From Timema cristinae (lineage: Eukaryota > Arthropoda > Insecta > Phasmatodea > Timematidae): a stretch of DNA of 64,000 bases. Below, in pieces: positions 36,501 to 45,500 of this stretch; positions within the stretch are counted from its first letter, which is position 1; each line of letters begins with the position of its first letter. A program made the translations under genes and the position numbers. The DNA lies in the NCBI GenBank assembly GCA_039000515.1, contig JBCFYV010001001.1:15687243-15751242 (forward strand), read 5' to 3'. The notes beneath the pieces were generated by a model. It worked only from the letters and a program-made list of their open reading frames with translations. It was not told the origin of the DNA and did no database searches.

Positions 36501-39500
36501 TTGTGCGTTTCACACTCCTCCCTGATGAGTTCTGATAGTATGAAACCAAGGTCAGGGGATTGGGCGATGACGATCAATTTTCTTAAAGAGAAAGCCAATA
36601 CCTTTTTGTCCAGTGGCAGCGATGTCAAATGTGAACTGTGTTGTTCTTTTCATTATAAAATCCATATTGTGTTTGTTCATTTTATATGTTTCTATCCACC
36701 TTTTCCTGTACCTTCTTACAAATATAATAAAATTTTGGTATTTGTAAATATTTAAAATATAACCTTTTTTACTTCTATTGTCGTTTGAGGGTAGGTATTG
36801 AATAAATATTATAAAAATTGATATTAAAACTTGATTGATTCTTTGTCGACACTTTGATCTTATTAGGAATGTGTCTTGTGCTCAGGTCGGAATGCACCGT
36901 TCTTTCCGGCACTCTTACGCCACAGCTCCCCTCCCAATGCTGAGCAGTTGCGAGAAGATGGCTCTGCTTTAGTATGCACATTCTGTTACCACTCCTTATT
37001 GGCACAATGGAGGCGCCATGAGCAAGGGGTCAATGCCACGCCGGCTGACCGGCGAGAGTACAACACTCATGATTACTCGTGTTATGTGTGCGGCATCACC
37101 ACCTACAGGAAGAGAGTGCGGGCCCTCCCCATCAAGGTAAAACACACACATCATCATCATCATCATCTGTTTTCAGCCTGTGGCCAGGTCAATTTAGTAA
37201 AATGATTCTGTTATCTGCTCCTCCAATCTCTTTATTGGCAGCCCTTGTGCTAGTTTTCCTACATCATTTTCATCATTCTCTTTTGTATTCACTCCTTTTA
37301 CACCCTCATTACATGACCATACCATCTCAGTCTTGCTTCCTGTTTTCATGTACTCCCTCTGTTCCCGCTCTTTCATGGATAACTTATTTCCTTATCCTAT
37401 TTCTTCTCTTGAAAGCTAACTTCATTTCCATGTCCTCATAACACAATGTTTAGTTTTCCTATCTATTTATTGAAAGTGCTGCCATCTATAGAGTGATATC
37501 CTAACTGCAAAACAGTCAGCTCTGGACAGTCAACCCTTACAGTTCAACCAAAAGTATCAGTCTACTCTATTGACCTAATGAAGCTGTCTGTGACAGTGAT
37601 AGCTTGTCCTTAAAAATGTGTTTGTGTTTTTTTTATTGTTTTATTTAAACAATTTCTACTCCAGTATCACCAAGGTAAGTGTGTTTGCTATCCCTCCTAA
37701 TTTAAACCATGATTTAGCCTAGTGCACTATTCCAAATAACCTAAAAGAACAAAAGGAAAGTGTTGTTAGCTATTTTAATTAAAAGTTGGTCAAAATATGT
37801 TATTGGTATCTCATTATTTCACAGTGCTATTCTATATCTGTTCTCAGGACTTCCCATTCCTCAAATTCCACCGTCAGCCAGAAATGAGCCTTCTTTTGGA
37901 GAACGGGGACTTTGCCGTGGTGTGTCTGGACTGCTACGAGACTTTACGCACTCAGTCACTTGAGTACGAGCGCTGGGGGCTGCCTGTAGAGAAGAGGGAA
38001 TACAATTGGATAACCCAGCCTCCGCCCCCAGAGGATTCTCCTGATGCCACCGTAGCAAGACTGCCCTCTGGGGAGCGCTCGGAAAAACTGGTGAGGGCAA
38101 CACCATTACCAGCCAGACGGATAGTGTAGTGACTCTGAACATGGATGCTGTGGTTCTATCTCTACACGCTGCACTTGGGGTGGTTTTTCCACATTGTAGT
38201 TTTCCAATTTTCCCCTAAACAAATCCTTAAATACTATTCATTATATTCATCCTTATCGCTTAGCTTTATAAAAGTCACTAATAGCCAATAATAAAACTAA
38301 ATAATTCAATTGAAATAAAAAATTATTTGTTTGTTTCATTTAACATGCTCAAAATGGGCTGAGCACTTGAAAAATATTTTGATATAAATATAATTATCTC
38401 TATGAGGAAATCCTCTTTTTGCTTTACTGGTTAATTGTATTAAACTTGGAATAACTTACAGGAATGGTGGATAGAAACATATAAAAGGGACGAACACAAT
38501 ATTGCTTTTACAATGAAAAGAAGAACACAGTTCATACTTTACATTGCTGCCATTGGACAAATAGGTGACCCTTACCACTTTGTCCAATGGCAGCAATGTA
38601 AAGTGTGAACTGTGTTCTTCTTTTCATTGTAAAAGCCATTATTGTGTTTGTTCCTTTTATATGTTTCTATCCACCTTTCCTGTACCTTCTTCAAAATATA
38701 ATACAATTAATAAATTGTAAATATGATTGCAAACTATGTTAAATAAAGACATAACATTTCCTATTTCCCAGAAGTTTTCAATAAATTAGTCGCTAGCCTT
38801 GATTAAATTGACTAAACACACACTTTTTATTTTCGAACATGAGACTCTAACAAATAAGACCCTGATTTGTGGTAGTTAAAATGATCTGATTTCGTTTAGT
38901 AAAAAGTTGTATTTCGGTGTTAGAAGTTTTTAAACAAAAGGAAAATGGCACTAAAAGGCTGTATTAAATTAAACATTGAAAGGAGATTAGAAGGGCAAGG
39001 CCTACACACTTAACAGAAAACTGTAGGCTTCAAATTTCACAACTAAAATACAACAAAACACACAATTGTGTAATTTTCAGTGTGTCAATCAGTCCCCTTT
39101 TTCAGCAGAAAAGGGAGCAGTCAAAGTGGCCTTTATGATTCTTTTGTTGAATGAGGCGGGAGGCTGGTGAATTTTGCAGGTACTACATCTCGGTATGTTA
39201 CATGGGTAGGAACCTTTGGACCGATGTTGTTTGTGGCTGGGTCGGGTAATTTAGGGTGAACCAGAATGCTGCGGAGATTAGGAGGGCCTTTGAATGTGCT
39301 TATTGGAGCACTGTTGAGGAGATTCTGTGTGAGATGTAATAAGGTAAGGATATTTTAGCCTGTGTTTAGGATAAATCAAAGTTTGTCTAGTCCTTTATAA
39401 TACTGGGTGGTGAGTGGTATCTCATTGGAAGGTTGTTTCTGGATAGGCTCTTGATTGGATAGAACTCTGTTTATTCAAGTGTTGATTGTGTGTTTAGGAT

Positions 39501-42500
39501 ATCCTCGGGCTTTGGAAGTTGTTGGCATTGCTTGTTAAGGTCTTCCTCCTCGTTAAGAGTATTTTCGAGCTTTTAAAGTCTTGAAGAGTTGTTGATATGA
39601 CTTTTTAAGATATTCTTCCTCAGTACATTTAGATTTTGCTTTGATAGTTAGTCTATAGTGTAAAGAGCATTTTACATGAAGAGAATGGTTGATTTGGAAA
39701 TCGCGGTATGTTGATGGTTGGTAGCTTTTGTGTGGACTGAGGTGTTAATGTTTCCCTTATGAAGTCTTAGTTCCAGATCCAAGAATTTGGCATGGTGTTG
39801 TAAAATATTCCAAGCGAATCTGAGGCTGTTAAGATTTTTTAACCTGTTCAGGAAATATAATAAATTAGTTTCACATTTTGTCCAAATCATGAAGATGTCA
39901 ATAAATTTCATCAGTTATAGTGACTGCGGAAGTTCGGACTGCAAAAAGTATGTGTTTGGAGAAATGGCGTAGGTGGTTGTCGTAGATAAAGTGTAAAATA
40001 AAGGACTCTGTTTCTGTGTAACTGCATGTAGTGTCTGTGCTTTAAAACTACTAATCATTGGTCATCATCAATATCAACTGTTTCCAGTCTGTGACTGGGG
40101 CAGTTGAGTAAAATGCTTCCATCTTTCCACCTTTCTTCCTCCTTTAATTTCCTACAATCTTCTCCTTTCACTTGAACATTTTCTTTTATCTGCTCTCATC
40201 TCTTTCTTGGCCTCCCTTGTGGTCTTTTTTCATCTTCATTACATGCCCATAACATTTCAGTTTTGCTTCCTCTACTCTCATGTACTGCCTGTACTCCCAC
40301 ACTTTCCCTGATAACCTCATTCATAATCATTGGTGGCATATTCAAAAGATTTGATGTCAAAACCTATTCAGAACAACTTTTAAAAACTTCCAATTTATTG
40401 CTTATGTGTTGGCTATTAGTGACATAATCACTCAAGTGAACAGGATGAAGAATAAAGAAGTTAAAACAAAAATAATAATCCACATTAACTTTGTAAAAGT
40501 TAAGTAAAATTACCCTCAGTGAAACCAGCTGTAACTCGAACCCTGGTCTTCCCTGTTAAAGTCAAGCATGTTAGTGCATTATTAACTACCATACTGACCC
40601 AAGTATAGGCATCACCCTAAAAATATCCCCACTTTGATAGGAATAAATTATTAATATAGAAAAATGAAGTTACTTGTAAAGTAACAAATTTTAAGTAACA
40701 AAATCCACTTTATTTCACAACTTCCATAGTGATCACAGTGTTTGTATGTCTTATTAATTAGATTTAAAAATTTGTGTTGTAACTATTTTTTTAATCATTG
40801 GCTAATAAGATATTTTTTTTTAAACATGACTGGGCATACTTAAAATTCCAAACTTGAGGAACCAATACACTAAATTTTATGCTACAATAAAAACCATTAG
40901 TGATCAACAGACTTCACTGAAAAGTATCTAAAACTCGCAAGAAAATAAGAAGTAGCTTTAGAATATTTGACAATTTTACTCAAAGTTATAGTTTTACTAT
41001 TAAAAGTTTCAACGTCCATCTATTTTTAAATACTTTGTTGAAGCTAAGCTCTAAAGAGGCCTATCTGTTGAGGCAATTAAAAGCTCTTTCGGTGTGTTAT
41101 CAAATATCTACACTCTGGCCTTAAAGCGCCAATACTTGTTATGTATATCTTAGGATGTGACTATAGATCACACTCAAGTTCTATAAAGGCTATTTTTTGG
41201 CGAGAAAGTGCAGCCTATTTTTGGGTGAATAGGTTATGTTGGCAGAAAAAATTAAAATATTTAAAAAAAATGTAATTGTCATTAATTGATGTGAATAAAT
41301 TATGTTTAAAAATATTCAAACCAACACGTCATTGTATAAAAAGGATGAACAGAAATTACAATTTTAAGTCAAAAGGCTTAACATTGAGGAGGCCCGGCCC
41401 AGTAGGCTAAATGATTTTATAATAATGGAAATTGATAAAAATAAAGAAAAAAAAACTAATTATTAGTGAAAATTTAATCAAGATAACCCATGAAAGGGAA
41501 TGAGGAAAATTTTGAGAAGAATCTAGTATGCAAAGAGAAGTTTTTCTTCTAGAAGCTTTCAGTAAACTGGTCGCTAGCCAAGATAAAATTGACTAAACAC
41601 ACACTTTTTATTTTTGAACATCTGGCGCTAACAATAAAGACCCCGATTTATGGTAATTAAAATGATCCGATTTCCTTTAGTAAAAAGTTGTATTTCTCTA
41701 TTAAAAGTTTGTAAACAAAAGAAAAATTGCACCAAACGGCTATATTAAATACATAATTATGTAATTTTCAGGGTGGATCTATTTTCTTTATTATTATCAC
41801 TTTATATTATAAAAAAAATTTGGTCAAAATGATACATTGAATTTACACATTTAAAATTAATTTATCTCGACTATAGCTTTTATTTATATATATATATAAA
41901 AGAAACTTGAAAATTTTGTACTAAAAAGTTTATACATACACACTAGTCAAACACTACGATATTTATTTAAATTTATGTAGAAATAGTATACCTAAACACA
42001 TGTAATTTTTCAACATACCTAACATTTAAGTTAAGGATGGGTAATATTTGAAACTTACAAAGTTAGTTAAGGATAAGAGGTTAAATTTTCAATATTTAAA
42101 ATCTCTCTTTAAGGAAAACGTCTTGTCAGTTTTTATGGTAAATTTAGTTTTATCTTAGTCTTGTGCAAGAATGACATTTTGGCTTCAGGAAACTTTCGGG
42201 TGGAAAATGACAATTTACCATGATAACGAGACAGAGAAAAATTTAAAAATAATTTTCCCCTTAAGACTTATAGTTTATAATTTTAGTTTAACCTTAGCTT
42301 TACCATTCATTCTAATAAAAAAAAATCTATTAGTTTCAATTAAGTCAAATGTTGTGGTAGATGTCAAAAATATTTTGAAAGAAGTTAGGAAAAGGGGATA
42401 AAAACTCTGATTTGGTTGCAGTTAAAGGTAATCATGTCGCGGGGGGGAGAGCGGGGATGCACTCTCAAAATTTGTTTGTAAATTTATTTTTAAATTGTAA

Positions 42501-45500
42501 GTTTTCCTAATTAAAACTAAATAAAATTTTGTCTAACTAGTGTTGAGTGTTGTTTTTGATATATTGTAAATTTAAAAAAAAACTATGCCAAATGCAACTA
42601 TTATAATTGTGCATTTTCATCAAGCATTTTTGGCAGAAATATAAATAATCACTGAAAGTAGATTCTAAGATTGACTAAAATAGTTATTAAATAAGAAATT
42701 TAATAAATACTACACAGTAAAACATCAAAATATACTAATCTGGATAACAAAAACATTTCACAACTGGGACATTGTGCCTGGTTACGTTTTAGTTACTAAA
42801 GCTTTCACAAATTGCACTGTTGGACTCCAAACATCCAACTATTACTCCATGATACAAAAGAAAATTGATGCTATTTCAAAAATAGCATTTACATAATAGT
42901 TGTTTCTTTATGCAAATAAGTGTGGTGAAGGTGTATTTCGTGCATAAATTGATATATTTAAAGATTACTTTTATCATTATTTTGCACTAAAAATTTGTTT
43001 TTCCTACATCAAATCTATTCAGGGATAAATTTACTTTCATCCATTACTGTTCCAGCCTGTGGGCTGTGGTCATTTTTTATTCAAGCCATATTTTTCCACC
43101 ACTACAGGCTTACTATGCTTGTTCGTAGCTTCATATGCCTTATAATCTAACTTAAGACTAGGACAGACACAACAACCAGACCCCAGCCATTAATTCATCA
43201 CTGTAAAGGGTAAACCCTCATTTCACCGATGATAAATTTTTCGGACATGCCGGGAATCAAACCCGGGTCTCTTAGCTCACTAAACAAACACACTACTACT
43301 GACTGAGCTAAGGTGTAAGTCAGGGATACATATTTCCCTCTTTTGTATCTATTGTAGCTATGTTGTTTAATGGCGCTCAGTTGTGTTGTTACAAAATAAA
43401 AAGTGCCTGAAGTTTCGAGTGTCCCTCTACTTAATGGAAAATATATTTAATATATTAATATTTTTAATGAAAATTAAATACAAATGTGACTTTAATAGGC
43501 GGTCCTTAGTTGTATTTTTTTTATATTTTTTCCCGAAAAATCCCGGGAAATACTTTTACCGGCTCGAGTTTCAGGAACACAATTTCCCGAAGTTTGATAT
43601 CCTAACATCCTTATTTTATATTGAAGAAAGTATTAATATTTATAGGTGACCTGGTGGTCTAGGGGTAAGGTGTCGGACTTCTGTGCCGGCGACCGGGGTT
43701 CGATCCTCGGTCCCGGCAAAGATTTATCTGATTACCAAACCCTTCCTTCACCTCTGACAAGACATCTTGTGAATGTGAGGAATGCCAGGCCTCCACCGTG
43801 GTTCGGATTCCACGTTAAACTGTAGGTCCTTCATTTCATCTCACAATCACCCTACCATTACACATTAGCGTAAGTGCGTATAACCCGAACGGGTAGTAAG
43901 ACGCGGTGCTAATAATAATAATAATTTTATATAATAATAATAATAATAGTGTCCCAATTTCTTGTACTATCTCAATATTGTTATGATTATTTCTTTCTTT
44001 GGTTCTGCTTTGGTGCACAATGCATGGTAAATAACTTATTTACTATACTGTGTATTCATATTCAGTTATTTGGTTAATTAATGCTCCGAGTCTGGTTGTT
44101 ATGTTAATAATTTAATTATTTTGGTCTGAAATAATAGCATCATAATAGATATAAAAACTTTTTTTGAACTCTAATCCTTAGACTGTAACTATAACCCTAA
44201 AAAGGGCAAGGTATAAATAATACAAAGGTAGGATATCATGAAAATTTAAAAGGAAGCAGGAAATATATCGACATAGGAATACTTTATTCAGCAAACAAAA
44301 ACAAATAATTTTAATTGAAATACAGAAGTGTCATCAAGATGACTGCTATTGATAATCACTTTGTTGCCTAGGAACACTATCAAAGATTTGACTAATAATT
44401 TAAAGAGACAAACTCTTGTGCGTATCATCATTAACCACATATCTAATCAGGCGAAGCCCCAAAAACAATACTCAAAAGGTGGATCAAAAATATGTAGAGT
44501 AATTTATAAGTTTTAAAAGGTTAAGTCTAAAATTTAATATATTATGAGTTTCACTCAAAATATTATTAACAACTAGCAATACATTTAAATGGGAGAAGCC
44601 AAAATATAATATAATATGAGTTAAGCTCCAAACGTGAATAACTAGCAAAACATTTAAATGAAAGAAGTCCAAAACTAAAATTATTCTTTAAATGAACACT
44701 CATGTTCGATAAGTTTAATGGAAAGATTCTGGCGTGAAAATAAATATATGGCTGAAACAATGTTTTTGAAATTATGTTCAATATAACGGCCAAAGATTTA
44801 ACGTGAAAAGTCTATATAGTTCCATGCTTACATGGCGTCTGTGATGACAGAATGAGTTCATTCTAGTACTGCCACTGAGAGTGATCTTTGCTAATAATTT
44901 TCATGTTTATATAGTCAATCACTCTAAAAAATAGTGACCAGGAAGCTCACCAATCACAACATTAAATCTCGATGTATATATACACTCTGTCCCCACAGTT
45001 CACATCACGCACTCAATTGGAACCGATGTTTCATATTTTATTTCTGCTCACGACCACATGTTGCGCTCCCCGTACGAAACTCTTGAGGTTGGCTGCCCTC
45101 CTGACTCGACGCCGGTAAACCAAACGGTTGCATAGGTCCAGGGCAGGCCGCACAGCGACCCAATCCCAGAGCTTGACTCTTGCTCTTGGTTCCACTCATG
45201 CCCACAAGGTGTGCGACCATCTCACTGTAGATGATGTTGCTTGCTTGCTCTATTCTGCCACTCCGGAGACCTCCCGCAAATTTAGTACAAGAGACTCCTC
45301 AGCGAAGGTTGTAAGCCGGGATCCAACCGTCCATAGTAGCAGGATCCCATGGGTGTCAGGGGAAGGGGGGAGGGGGTTAGTTATAGTACAATTATTTCAC
45401 TCCAAGGTGTTCATATTGTATTCAAGAAACTTTTTTGAGATTCTTATTATTATTATTATTTTATTATATATTATTATATTATTATTTTGCACTGCGTCTT

